From contig NZ_GG700642.1 in the NCBI RefSeq assembly GCF_000159995.1, forward strand, positions 484,122 through 522,294: DNA of 38,173 nt, written 5' to 3'. The translations under genes were made by a program, and so were the position numbers. This document shows positions 16,509 to 26,200 of this stretch, one piece after another; position 1 is the first letter of the stretch; the number at the start of each line of letters is the position of its first letter. This DNA is from Alloprevotella tannerae ATCC 51259 (GTDB lineage Bacteria > Bacteroidota > Bacteroidia > Bacteroidales > Bacteroidaceae). The notes beneath the pieces are model-generated. The model did no database searches. It worked only from the letters and a program-made list of their open reading frames with translations, and was not told the origin of the DNA.

Positions 16509-17042
16509 CTAATCTTTTCTATCCACATACTTTTTAAAAACGCTTCTCCCATATCGTTTGACGAGCAGAGCTATCAAGAAAAGAATAATGTACACATATA
16601 AGAGTTGAGCACCATCTGAAAAGTAAGGGCGAATGCTATAAGCCGCACCGGCAACAGCCTGATCATCTACAACTAAAGGTTGAGCATAATAGAATTTAAG
16701 GTTATCCGGAAGAGCATCTATCACTTCTCTTATCACATAAAAAAATATCCAGAACAAACTACCCTCAACAATAAGCGCCCAATAACTTTTCACCCATGCT
16801 TTATTGATCTTAGTAAAATAGAGCAACCATAAAAACAGAAGATTAAGCCAACCATAATACACCATCGTAAGCATCGAAAGAACAAGAAGTTCGTAACCTA
16901 ATGCTGTCATTTTAGCTAAAGACAAAGAACCCTCGCAAACGCCCACGAGTATAGTTGCCATTACATATAAAAGCATTTGAACGCCCCAAAATATAACGAG
17001 CGCGCGAAATGACGCATATAATAAACGTTTTACCTTTTCCAT
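16509..17042 (-). CDS. Small integral membrane protein of unknown function
   Basis: A 177-residue hydrophobic protein. Four membrane helices are apparent: about 12-36, 47-73, 85-106 and 147-160, with a polar loop at 107-140 (DALPDNLKFYYAQPLVV) between the third and fourth, and a basic C-terminus (KRYGRSVFKKYVDRKD). I do not recognise the family. It sits alone on the minus strand between the adhesin-like gene (same strand, 400 bases downstream) and the divergent nrf operon. Alternative views: an uncharacterised Bacteroidetes membrane protein or a subunit working with the adhesin; neither can be supported further. Confidence 0.75.
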   Translation of the reverse strand: MEKVKRLLYASFRALVIFWGVQMLLYVMATILVGVCEGSLSLAKMTALGYELLVLSMLTMVYYGWLNLLFLWLLYFTKINKAWVKSYWALIVEGSLFWIFFYVIREVIDALPDNLKFYYAQPLVVDDQAVAGAAYSIRPYFSDGAQLLYVYIILFLIALLVKRYGRSVFKKYVDRKD

Positions 17043-17464
17043 TTTCTAAAGCGATTCACTTAGGTCGGTGGCTATCTGTTCTAAGAATGATTGTAGGCTT
17101 GACAGCAAAATTGTCTTGCCATACACATAGAAGTCATCGGAGTACTATTCCGCTTATGATACACTTCCGTCAATCACGACCAATAAGCCGGAATAGGAAT
17201 CTGCCTTTGCTTCTTTCAGCTTCAAATGTACAACTTTATTCTTTTCCGCACCTCATTAAAATCACTTCCGCGTACTGCGTAGCACGATTTCTTCAGGCAC
17301 AAAAGAGCAGCAACACCCGCTCATCTACCTAATTGAGGGGATCTCCGGCAAGGCTCCTTATTAATAAGGAGAAAATCACCCTCATTACTTATGATTTTTT
17401 CTTCGAAATTTTTGCAAGATAAAACCTATTCCTGTCTTTTTGTAGCGATTAAACGACAAGATTT
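17043..17464. other. Intergenic region upstream of nrfH
   Basis: About 420 bases between divergent genes. It contains the 18-bp palindrome at 17354-17371 and an AT-rich leader before nrfH. No recognisable TAnnTTTG box was found close to nrfH. An open frame at 17009-17332 has no family resemblance. Confidence 0.5.
17354..17371. promoter_or_regulatory. Perfect 18-bp palindrome upstream of nrfH
   Basis: CTCCTTATT directly joined to AATAAGGAG, with no spacer, 93 bases before the nrfH ATG. It could be an operator for a dimeric regulator of nitrite respiration. It does not match the Fnr/Crp (TTGAT-N4-ATCAA) or HcpR-type pattern that I know. A terminator for upstream transcription is less likely because there is no loop. 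Confidence 0.5.
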
Positions 17465-18112
17465 ATGCGTGTACGTGAGATGTTTTCTCGGATTAAAAAC
17501 AAATGGGCCGGCTTCAAGCAAGCACTCAGCTATCGTCAGAAGATAGCACTTGTTTCTTTATTGGGCATCATTGTAGGCTCAGGCGGATTATTTATGTATC
17601 TCTTGAGAATGCACACTTACATCATCGGCGACGATCCGAAGGCGTGTATCAATTGCCACATCATGTCGCCTTATTATGCTACGTGGAGCCATTCGTCTCA
17701 CGCGCGTAATGCTACGTGCAACGACTGCCATGTCCCTAATGGCAATATCTTGTCGCATTATCTCTTTAAGGGCAAAGATGGTATGAAGCACGTGGCTTAC
17801 TTTGTGACAAAGAGTGAACGCCAGACGATTATGGCTGAAGAGGCATCGGCCGAGGTTATTATGGACAACTGCATTCGTTGCCACAAACAACTGAACACGG
17901 AATTTGTAAAAACAGGACGCATTGATTATATGATGGCGCAACGTGGCGAAGGAAAAGCCTGCTGGGATTGCCATCGCGACGTGCCTCACGGCGGTATGAA
18001 CTCGCTTTCGTCGACTCCCGGCGCAGAATTTGTAGAACCGCTGCCCCCCAGTCCGGTTCCTCAATGGTTGCAGAAGATGTTAGGCCACGAAGCTGTCCCC
18101 AATCTGCGTTAG
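17465..18112 (+). CDS. nrfH: NrfH, tetraheme quinol dehydrogenase of nitrite reductase
   Basis: A 215-residue NapC/NirT-family cytochrome c. One membrane anchor lies at about residues 27-47, preceded by a basic cytoplasmic tail. Four CxxCH heme sites follow: 61-65 (with the CINCHIM sequence whose Met67 is a heme ligand in NrfH), 85-89, 136-140 and 166-170. NrfH takes electrons from menaquinol in the membrane and passes them to the NrfA catalytic subunit in the periplasm. The tail (about 195-215) is Pro-rich. It is followed by nrfA after 152 bases. Its length is slightly longer than the typical 160-200 residues. Confidence 0.96.
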   Translation: MRVREMFSRIKNKWAGFKQALSYRQKIALVSLLGIIVGSGGLFMYLLRMHTYIIGDDPKACINCHIMSPYYATWSHSSHARNATCNDCHVPNGNILSHYLFKGKDGMKHVAYFVTKSERQTIMAEEASAEVIMDNCIRCHKQLNTEFVKTGRIDYMMAQRGEGKACWDCHRDVPHGGMNSLSSTPGAEFVEPLPPSPVPQWLQKMLGHEAVPNLR

Positions 18113-18264
18113 CGAATCTATTGATAGTATTCACAAACACACAACGCAAGGCGCCGCCGACAGAGCAATAAGCAAGCCGCCGACCGCCGAAGTATAAGAA
18201 TCAACATAACAAACATCGTCGCAGCCGCGACGCATTCATAAAGCAAAATTCCTAATTCTACAAT

Positions 18265-19761
18265 ATGGCAAAACAATTGAAAAAATGGCAAGGATGGTTG
18301 CTCTTTGGTGGAGCAATGGTCATTGTCTTCGTATTAGGCCTGATTTGTTCTTCACTATTAGAACGCAGGGCAGAAGTGGCGAGTATATTCAATAATCGCC
18401 GCATACAAATGACCGACTCGATTGTATCGCAGAACGAGAAATTTGCCGAAGACTTTCCGAGAGAATATCAATCGTGGGCAATGACTGCTGATACGACTTT
18501 CGAGAGTAAATACAACGGCTCGCAAGAAAAGGACGTGCTCGAGGAGCACCCTGAGATGGTCATTCTTTGGAATGGTTATGCCTTTTCTAAAGAATACAAC
18601 ACGCCGCGCGGACACCGCCATAGCGTAGAAGATCTGCTTAAGATCCTCCGCACGGGCAGCCCGGGTGTTGACGGGCAAACGGATATACAGCCGGGTACGT
18701 GCTGGACTTGCAAAGGCCCGGATGTGCCTCGCTTGATGCGCGAGCAGGGCACTGACAAATTCTATGCAGCGAAATGGAGCGATTGGGGTGATCAGGTAAT
18801 GAACACCGTGGGCTGCTCCGACTGCCACGATGCTCGCACGATGGAGCTCCGTCCGGCGCGCCCCGCACTTTATGAGGCTTGGGCTCGCGTAGGCAAAGAT
18901 GTTCGCAAGGCGAGTCATAATGAAATGCGTAGTTTGGTGTGCGCACAGTGTCATACGGAGTACTACTTCGAAAAAGAGAATGGCAACTATTTGCACTTCC
19001 CGCAGGAGAGAGGATTACTCTGTGAAGATGCAGAAGCTCACTACGATAGCATTGGTTTCTACGATTACATCAACCCGTTGTCAAAAGCTAAGATCCTGAA
19101 AGCACAGCACCCGGGCTACGAACTCTTTATGCAAGGTATCCACGGCCAGCGCGGCGTCTCTTGTGCCGACTGCCATATGCCTTATATCTCTGAAGGCGGC
19201 GTCAAATACACGGATCACCATATTATGAGTCCGCTGGCTCACATTGACCGCACTTGTCAGACTTGCCACCGTCAAGATGCAGAGACCTTGCGTCAGAATG
19301 TTTATGAGCGCCAACAGAAGGTTTACGACTTCCGCAAGCGCGTTGAGAAGGAGTTGGCTTATGCCCACATCGAAGCGAAGTTTGCTTGGGATAAGGGCGC
19401 TACTGAAGCTGAAATGAAAGAGGTGCTCTCTGACCTGCGCAAGGGTCAATGGCGCTGGGACTACGCCGTAGCCAGCCACGGTGCAGCCTTCCACGCGCCT
19501 CAAGAAGTGATGCGCCTCTTGGCCGGCGCAATGGAATACGCAAAAGATGCCCGCTTGCAAATCGCACGCGTTGTGGCTAAACACGGATATACGGGCACAA
19601 TTCCTATTCCTGATATCTCTACGCGCGACAAAGCTGCCAAGTATTGCGGCCTCGATATGGCTAAACTGCGTCAACAGAAGAAGCAATTCCTCGACACTGT
19701 TGTTCCGAAATGGGTTGAGACGGCGCGAAAGAACAAAAGGTTTATCACTAAGCCCATCTAA
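18265..19761 (+). CDS. nrfA: NrfA, pentaheme nitrite reductase (ammonia-forming)
   Basis: A 498-residue periplasmic cytochrome c nitrite reductase that reduces nitrite by six electrons to ammonium. The active-site heme binds through the unusual CxxCK motif (Cys146, Cys149, Lys150 in CWTCKGPD). Four ordinary CxxCH hemes are at 184-188, 226-230, 300-304 and 331-335. An uncleaved or cleavable N-terminal hydrophobic segment is at about 11-30. Downstream His-rich signature regions (residues around 317-326, TDHHIMSPLAH) are present. It forms a complex with NrfH. The special lysine-ligated heme needs a dedicated cytochrome c synthase, and genes for such a synthase (resB-like and ccsA) follow, separated by a terminator-like hairpin at 19798-19847. 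Confidence 0.97.
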   Translation: MAKQLKKWQGWLLFGGAMVIVFVLGLICSSLLERRAEVASIFNNRRIQMTDSIVSQNEKFAEDFPREYQSWAMTADTTFESKYNGSQEKDVLEEHPEMVILWNGYAFSKEYNTPRGHRHSVEDLLKILRTGSPGVDGQTDIQPGTCWTCKGPDVPRLMREQGTDKFYAAKWSDWGDQVMNTVGCSDCHDARTMELRPARPALYEAWARVGKDVRKASHNEMRSLVCAQCHTEYYFEKENGNYLHFPQERGLLCEDAEAHYDSIGFYDYINPLSKAKILKAQHPGYELFMQGIHGQRGVSCADCHMPYISEGGVKYTDHHIMSPLAHIDRTCQTCHRQDAETLRQNVYERQQKVYDFRKRVEKELAYAHIEAKFAWDKGATEAEMKEVLSDLRKGQWRWDYAVASHGAAFHAPQEVMRLLAGAMEYAKDARLQIARVVAKHGYTGTIPIPDISTRDKAAKYCGLDMAKLRQQKKQFLDTVVPKWVETARKNKRFITKPI

Positions 19762-19797
19762 CGCCAATGCAGGAAATGGGCAAACTATAATCTAACA

Positions 19798-19847
19798 AAC
19801 GATGGGAGACGAGAGCTAAGGACAACTCCGTCCCCATCGTTTTGTTT
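19798..19847 (+). terminator. Terminator or attenuator between nrfA and the cytochrome synthase genes
   Basis: AACGATGGG (19798-19806) pairs with CCCATCGTT (19833-19841), followed by TTTGTTT. Stem 9 bp, loop 26 bases. It would partly insulate the structural nrf genes from the maturation genes, allowing different expression. Confidence 0.7.
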
Positions 19848-19968
19848 CATTAAAGCCGGCTAAAGAGCGCAAGCGCAGAAGGAATCGTCCTCATATCTTG
19901 CAACGCAAGAAGCTGTGCCTTAGCTACGCCAAAGAGATTACCCGGACGGTTAAGAACTTATTAAAACT

Positions 19969-21267
19969 ATGTGGAATAAACCCTATTCACTGAAAGAAGG
20001 CAGCGCCATCACGGTAGGTTTAATGCTGATCGGCCTCATCCTTCAGTTTACCATCGGCCCCTTGGAGTGGGGGCTTTTTATGTGGCCCGCCAATATCATT
20101 GCACTGACGATTTTCGTGGCGCTCCTACTCGTGGTATGGCTACTGCGGAAGCACTTTTATTTCTGCCGCTTTATGACCTCAATGCAGGCAGCTGTGCCGG
20201 CTATCGCCGGAGCTGCGTTGCTCACAATTATTATGGGCCTCACCCGCCAACTGCCTGAAGGCAGATTGCCTGCTGACCCAATAGGTCTTACCAAGATGCT
20301 CAACTTCTGGCCCTTTATTCTCGTTTATGTTTGGATGACGGCCATTACGGGCGAGGCTACGATTTTGCAACTTTCGCGCTTTTCTTGGCGCCGGTTGCCT
20401 TCCGTCGTTAGCCACTTGGGCCTCTTTATCGTCTTAACTTGCGGCACACTCGGCAATGCGGATATGCAGCGCTTGAAAATGTTTTGTGAGCAAGGAAAAG
20501 TAGAATGGCGCGGCCTTGACGCCTGGAAGAATGTTCATAAGTTGCCCGTAGCTATTCAATTGGAAAAGTTTACGATCGACGAATATCCACCCAAACTGGT
20601 AGTTATCAATCGTCGAGGCCTTCCGCAACCGGCCAAAAAGCCGGAAAACTTAGTCCTTGATAAAGGCCTTCGCACGGGGCACCTTACGGACTGGAACATT
20701 GAAGTCGTAAAGCGCATTGAAGATGCTATGCCGGCAGCATTAGTACGTATGGTCGGTAAGATGCCTACGGGCATGATGGCCAACATCCGTATGGACTCTC
20801 TGGGCGTGGCGCGCAACAATGAGGGCTATGTACAGAGCGAAGCGCCCGGATCAGCTTGCGCCATCTTCGTCAAAGCTACGCGCGGCACAGAAGAAAAGCA
20901 GGGATGGATCTCCTGCGGCAGTTACATGTTCCCTTACCAAGGTCTGAAACTCGACAATGAGCATACAATCGTAATGCCCAACCGCGAGCCGCGCCGCTAC
21001 GCCTCCTTGGTCGACATCTACACGATGGATGGGCAGAATATTCAAACCGAGATAGAGGTCAACAAGCCTTTTTCTGTTTCCGGATGGAAAATATATCAGC
21101 TCAGCTATAACGAGCAAATGGGCAAATGGAGCAATGTGAGTGTCTTCGAACTCGTTACGGATCCTTGGCTTCCCATTGTCTATGCAGGTATCTTTATGTT
21201 GTTAATCGGCGCTGTCGGTATGTTCCTCACGGCAGGCCGCAAGAAAAGAGAGGAGGTCACAAGATGA
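19969..21267 (+). CDS. resB: ResB/CcsB-like cytochrome c biogenesis protein
   Basis: A 432-residue membrane protein of the system II cytochrome c maturation family. Hydrophobic helices lie near residues 13-31, 36-58, 71-90, 108-127, 144-158 and 403-422. A long periplasmic domain (about 165-400) lies before the last helix, as in ResB. HLGLFIVLTCGTLG near 144-158 holds the conserved His found in ResB heme-handling helices. Together with CcsA it exports heme and attaches it to apocytochromes. Placement directly after nrfHA, like the fused CcsBA (NrfI) in some epsilonproteobacteria, suggests it serves the CxxCK heme of NrfA (inference). The stop overlaps the ccsA start (ATGA at 21264-21267), so the two are translationally coupled. 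Confidence 0.87.
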   Translation: MWNKPYSLKEGSAITVGLMLIGLILQFTIGPLEWGLFMWPANIIALTIFVALLLVVWLLRKHFYFCRFMTSMQAAVPAIAGAALLTIIMGLTRQLPEGRLPADPIGLTKMLNFWPFILVYVWMTAITGEATILQLSRFSWRRLPSVVSHLGLFIVLTCGTLGNADMQRLKMFCEQGKVEWRGLDAWKNVHKLPVAIQLEKFTIDEYPPKLVVINRRGLPQPAKKPENLVLDKGLRTGHLTDWNIEVVKRIEDAMPAALVRMVGKMPTGMMANIRMDSLGVARNNEGYVQSEAPGSACAIFVKATRGTEEKQGWISCGSYMFPYQGLKLDNEHTIVMPNREPRRYASLVDIYTMDGQNIQTEIEVNKPFSVSGWKIYQLSYNEQMGKWSNVSVFELVTDPWLPIVYAGIFMLLIGAVGMFLTAGRKKREEVTR

Positions 21268-22055
21268 TAAGTTGGAATCATTTTATCCTGTTTGCCATCA
21301 CTTCCGTCCTGTGTTGGGCTACTGGCGCTTGGGGCGCTTGGAAAGAGAAACGCAAACTGGCTTTTGCAGCTACGGGAGTCGGCTTAGCCATATTCTTCAC
21401 CTATATTGTATTGATGTGGATCAGCCTGGAGCGCCCTCCCCTCCGCACAATGGGCGAAACGCGCCTTTGGTATAGTTTCTTCCTTCCCTTGGCGGGCATT
21501 ATTGTTTACAGTCGCTGGCGTTATAAGTGGATTCTTAGTTTCTCCACGATCCTATCCACCGTCTTTGTTTGTATCAACATTTTCAAACCGGAGATACACT
21601 CTAAGACGCTGATGCCGGCACTCCAAAGTCCTTGGTTTGCCCCGCACGTGATCGTCTATATGATGGCTTATGCACTCTTGGGAGCAGCTGTTTTGATGTC
21701 GCTTTATCTCTTGTTTTTCAAGAAAAGCGAAGTCACGGAAAAAGAAATACACATCACAGACGACCTTGCCAATGTCGGACTTTCATTTATGACGCTCGGC
21801 ATGCTGATGGGCGCACTCTGGGCAAAAGAAGCTTGGGGACACTATTGGAGTTGGGATCCGAAGGAGACGTGGGCGGCTATCACTTGGCTGGCTTACCTCA
21901 TTTATATCCATTATCGCTGGTATAAGCCGCACAATCTGCGACCCGCACTTTGGACGCTAATCATCTCTTTTTGTCTTTTGCAGATGTGTTGGTGGGGTAT
22001 CAACTATCTCCCTTCTGCCCAAGGCTCGAGCGTACATACGTACAACTTACAATAG
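21264..22055 (+). CDS. ccsA: CcsA/ResC heme lyase subunit of cytochrome c synthase
   Basis: A 263-residue polytopic membrane protein with the tryptophan-rich WWD-type signature (WGHYWSWDPKETWA at about 192-205) and nearby conserved His residues, the periplasmic heme-binding site of system II. Roughly eight hydrophobic segments are visible. The open frame upstream to 21126 is a shadow of resB; ATG 21264 is chosen because AGGAGG lies 8 bases upstream (21251-21256) and it overlaps the resB stop. It works with ResB to attach heme to apocytochromes such as NrfA and NrfH. It ends the cluster; a strong terminator follows at 22080-22122. Confidence 0.94.
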   Translation: MISWNHFILFAITSVLCWATGAWGAWKEKRKLAFAATGVGLAIFFTYIVLMWISLERPPLRTMGETRLWYSFFLPLAGIIVYSRWRYKWILSFSTILSTVFVCINIFKPEIHSKTLMPALQSPWFAPHVIVYMMAYALLGAAVLMSLYLLFFKKSEVTEKEIHITDDLANVGLSFMTLGMLMGALWAKEAWGHYWSWDPKETWAAITWLAYLIYIHYRWYKPHNLRPALWTLIISFCLLQMCWWGINYLPSAQGSSVHTYNLQ

Positions 22056-22079
22056 GCGCCACGAGCAGCCTCTTCCCGA

Positions 22080-22122
22080 AGATTCCTTATCTGTGCCCTT
22101 TCGCCGGATAAGGAATCTTTTT
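22080..22122 (+). terminator. Rho-independent terminator of the nrf/ccs cluster
   Basis: Perfect 12-bp arms AGATTCCTTATC (22080-22091) and GATAAGGAATCT (22107-22118) with a 15-base loop, followed by TTTTTGATTC. Confidence 0.9.
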
Positions 22123-23040
22123 GATTCTACTATACGCATACCGCGCTTATCGATAGGATGGATAAAAAGCGAAGCAGCGAATACAGATACACGCCCACGA
22201 ACGATTAAGAAAAACATTGACATCAAATATTGCAAGGAGGGCGACAGTCAGAGGTCAAGCAGCAAAAAACACCTTTCATAACACACTGAATTTCAAGACC
22301 CATAAGGGTGCTAAAACTTTCTCCTAAGAAAAGAAAAATTGTCTTAGGAGACAATTTTTCCTATCCTAAGGCGTGTTTAAATTTTCTCCTATGATCGTTT
22401 TTACTTTCACCTAAGCTAATTTTTAGCGGATACTGAGGATGGAAAAAACTTGACCGCAGAGGCAAATGTGAAGCATAAGTAAGACACAAAAACAGAGGTG
22501 GAAAGTAGGTGTTTCTATCGGTATCCTTACTCGGGAAAAATTAAAATCAGAGATGTATAAACCATACCGGTTGTCGGAAATGGAACTTACGAGCAAAGAC
22601 TAATTATTGGCAATTATTGCTCTGATTCTTTATAAGAATTGCCCGCAGATCAACTATTATCATTCTTTTCAAACTTTGAAAAGACCATTTGTGAGCTTTT
22701 ATCGAAACTAGCTGAGGATAAAAACCGCAAGTGGCTTATGTAGAATAGGAGTTAAGCAGAACCTCAGAATATGTTTTTAGTACACTTCTGAGGTTCTATC
22801 AAGCAACACATTCCATTACCTAATTTATCTGTTGTTGAATCTTCACCCATTGTAAAACCAACAACAAGATTTATATGGCAGTAGAACTATGGCGGTCAAT
22901 ATGATTTAAAGAAAGGGAATGGCGTCAACAAAGAAGCGTCCGAAACCAAACTGTTGTAAACCTTGTAAGAAGCAACAGTTCGTATTCCCTTCTTTTCACA
23001 CACAGTTTCACTAAGTCAGACCTTGGCTGAACACCATTGC
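22123..23040. other. Long intergenic region between ccsA and the small acidic protein gene
   Basis: About 920 bases with no supported gene. It holds the interleaved repeat (22320-22415), a stem of 11 bp (AGAACCTCAGA 22758-22768 / TCTGAGGTTCT 22787-22797) and one of 8 bp (AACTGTTG 22949-22956 / CAACAGTT 22973-22980). Either stem could end minus-strand transcription from the small-protein gene, though neither has a T-run on that side. A short plus-strand frame at 22919-23014 encodes a 31-residue Lys/Cys-rich peptide that I do not call as a gene. Confidence 0.55.
22320..22415. repeat. Interleaved inverted repeats with 21-23-base spacing
   Basis: TCTCCTAAG (22320-22328) pairs with CTTAGGAGA (22343-22351), while GAAAAATTGT (22333-22342) pairs with ACAATTTTTC (22351-22360); the pairs overlap, so only one can form at a time. 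CCTAAG-type cores recur at 22323, 22365, 22388 (CCTATG) and 22410, with the inverted core at 22343, i.e. every 20-23 bases. The AGGAG/AATTTT composition resembles the array at 10448-10541. Confidence 0.75.
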
Positions 23041-23220
23041 TTAGTCGATCCAATAATTTTTATGTTTCAAACCTGGATACTCATCAACTTCTTCATCTTC
23101 GTCAAAGATATCGTCCATTGGCGGCGCATCGGCATGATCGTTGTCACTACCAATGAGAAGAGCCCCTTGGCTATCTGTACAAATTATTTCAATGACGGGT
23201 CTCGTATATTCCTTTTTCAT
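23041..23220 (-). CDS. Small acidic protein (59 residues) downstream of a large secreted protein
   Basis: ATG at 23220, stop TAA at 23041. A perfect AGGAGG lies 8 bases upstream and overlaps the end of the preceding gene, whose stop is only 13 bases away, so the two are cotranscribed and probably translationally coupled. The N-terminus (MKKEYTRPVIEIICT) is basic/hydrophobic, the middle has GSDNDHADAPP, and residues 36-48 are very acidic (DDIFDEDEEVDEY). There is no signal peptide. Short peptides with a basic head, a K-x-x-x-P-x-[IV] start, a G-S/N-x-x-x-D-A middle and an acidic tail occur in Bacteroidales (from recall), function unknown. It could be a cofactor, regulator or peptide-signal precursor for the secreted protein. 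Existence as a gene is well supported; function is not. Confidence 0.8.
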   Translation of the reverse strand: MKKEYTRPVIEIICTDSQGALLIGSDNDHADAPPMDDIFDEDEEVDEYPGLKHKNYWID

Positions 23221-23233
23221 ATGGCAGTCCTCC

Positions 23234-26200
23234 TTATTTTATGATAATCTTTTTCCCATTAACAATATATACACCTGCAGGCAGCTCGATTGTGTGGACC
23301 TCACCGGCTTTCATTGAAAAACGGCTGACGCTTGCTCCATTGGTATTGAACACTTGGATCAATTGATCTTTTGTAGTCATAAAGGTAAGCGTCCCTTTGT
23401 CGGCTACTACTGCTAAGTCAGGTTTCTCTGTAACTTCGTCGATACTTGTCGTAGAGTTGTTCTCGCCGTAAAGCACGTTGAAAGCATTCATAATCTTAGC
23501 TCCGGCACGACCCGAATATCCATAATAGCATCGGAACGGATAGACATAGATGTACTGCAGGGGATCACGCAGATTCTTTGAATTCAGATACATATTGCCA
23601 GAGAAGTAGAAGATATTGTTCACCTTATCAATCTTCTTACCGGAGTAGGAACCGTAATTTGTAAAGCTGTAATTATTACCTGCTATACTACCCGTAGCGG
23701 TCTCCCCTACGAAGGTATAGTCGCTCCCCATATTGCTATCCTTGGTAGGCATCACGTCAGAGCCATACTGGGTAGCGATGAATGAGATGGTGTTATCAGT
23801 CGGAGCTGTTTCTACTTTTACCATATAGGGTACATTGGCCTCTGTCTTCGATGCGGTCAGCAGAGAGAAGTAAGCATTCCCAATATAGTTGGATGCTGAG
23901 GTCGAAGATTCCTGATCAATAGACAAACAATTATTAGCATTCATCTTGTACACAGAGAACGAACAGAGATTATCACGGTTGGTATGCGTTCCTCCTTGCA
24001 AATCTAACGTGAAGGGCAAGATTACCGTAGCATTTGCCACCTTTCCGTTTTTGGGAATAGTGATTTCGCGGGTATAAGTGGCATAGTTTTCTGACGGCAC
24101 CGTAATCTTATATGGCGTATAGAACGGCTGACGGTCGGCAATCACGATATTCTTGCAAGCGCGATAATCGCCACTCAATGTTTTCTGAATATAATTGTCT
24201 TCGTTGTAGCTGGTACGAGCCGGGAAGAATATTAAGCAGTTGGGATTCAACAAGCTCTTCATCGCTGCCATATCTGCAGCGCCAACTGTTTGAACAGAGT
24301 AAAGATTGGTGTAATCAAGATAAAGGATCTGATTGGTATTAGCTCCGACTTCTTCCAACTTATTACGTAAAGCCTGCTGCATCATGTTTACAGTCAGATA
24401 AGCCTTAGTACTCTCAATTTCCTGATAAGGAGGCTCCTTACTGTAGGCTTTGAAAGTGCCGCCATACATCGGTTTCTCCGAATCGCTGCCGTTTAAGTTA
24501 TAACAGGTAGAGTCGTAGAGCTTCGTCAGTTCGCACCTTGCCTCATAGTCCTTCATTGTCAGCGTGAGATCCATCAGATAATAAGCATAGTTACGGTGCT
24601 CCATTGCCTTCGTGGGCGCAATATTCCAGCGTGTTTCGTCACCGGTAAAGAGATAGCATTTCTTTTGATGATCCAATTCTATCTCAATATCGTCGGTAAA
24701 CGTTCCTGCCGGCGTTTGATTGTGCATATAAGCGTCCTCAGAATAAGGGTACTCCTCCAGGGTCGTAGAGGTGGTAGAGCCACTGGTGTTGCCAAGTTGA
24801 TCTATATTGCTATATCTGAAAGGCTGATCACCACACATTTGAGTCATAACCTTTGTGTCGGAAGACTCATTACCTGTTGCATTGTATTGTGCACCGTCAC
24901 CATAAGTATTGTAATAAGGTGATTTTACAAAATAGTTACGGGCGTGTCTATCCGTTCCGAGTCCGTAGGTATTATCCATGTACTTACTGGTCAGATTTTC
25001 GAAAGTAAACTTACAGTTGCTGTACCCTTCTCCAATGAAGTCAGTAGGCACATAGAATACGAACGCACCACCGGAAACTTGGAAGTCGTTACTGGTAAAC
25101 TGCTGAATAAGTCGCTGCCCATCCTTATGTGAAGTACATACAATGTCCATAGAGTTGATGAACGGGTTAAGGGCCTCAAGCTCTAACTCGAAAGTGATGA
25201 GAGCCTTGGCATTGGGAGCCAATCCTTCAATTTGGAACTTGATGGCATCATTATTCAGATTGGTCAATTGAATCGTATTATCATCTCCATCACCAACCGT
25301 CACGGTAGTCTTCACTGTATTTCCATCAGTTCCATACACCTTTAATGTATACGGGGATGGCGTGAAAGCCGGGTTTTCCACCAAACTTGTAGAATTCTGA
25401 TTCCACGTAACCGCATTGTCTTCAGTAGTACTCATTTGGGGGTTATTGTAACTGGTACGGGTCATAAACAGACTGCCATATTTGATACGATTACCCACGA
25501 TAGAGAATGTAGCAGCCTCACTGGGATTGGAAGTGTAGTTGACATAATACTGACCATTAGACTGATTTACTGTTAGATAATGGCTGCCGCTTTTTAATTT
25601 TCTTTCCGAAGTATATTCCCAAGTTGTTTTGCGCCGCTTCCAAGTTGCCTCCGTCCCCAAATACCTACGATTTCCTTCAATGGTTCCCTGTAGGCTTTGA
25701 GGGTCTCCCGTCTGCGGATTTACCCATCCTAAAGGAGTTGCTACACCATAATGATATTTTATTCTGGCCCCCACGATACGATATCCCAAAGGAATATCAG
25801 TTCCGTTCTGTGATTTTGTTTTTATCGGGGTTTCAATATAATAGGTATTATTACCTAAGGCATAGTAATATTTGTTTCCGTTCTTCAATGCTTGGATAGA
25901 ACCACTCCCCGAACTATCAGGCAACTTGCCTGCCGACACGGCATCTTCTTGATAGAGCCAGTTATTGGCTGCAAGTTCTTGCACATTATTGAAGTCGTAA
26001 CTATAGTAAGCCTGTCCGAATTTCGTGTTGAGTTTAAGTTCACCTAAATCGAGTTTGCTGGTATAAAATGGCGAGCCCACCATATTGACACCATTACTAA
26101 TAATCTGAGTAGGGTCTCCCGGTGCCACCTGAGCCTCAAACATACCTTCTGCGGTAAAGTAAAGTTCACAAGATTTTAATGTAGCAGCATAGAATCCGTT

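Noticed and set aside
21126-21263. Longer N-terminus for CcsA
   Set aside because: It is an out-of-frame reading of the resB 3' end; the AGGAGG and ATGA overlap at 21264 give the real start.
22320-22360. A true RNA pseudoknot
   Set aside because: With no bases between the second strand of one stem and the other stem, both stems cannot form together; alternating stems are more reasonable.
22765-22853. A 28-residue minus-strand peptide overlapping the 11-bp stem
   Set aside because: No ribosome binding site and low-complexity content; the frame is short enough to occur by chance.
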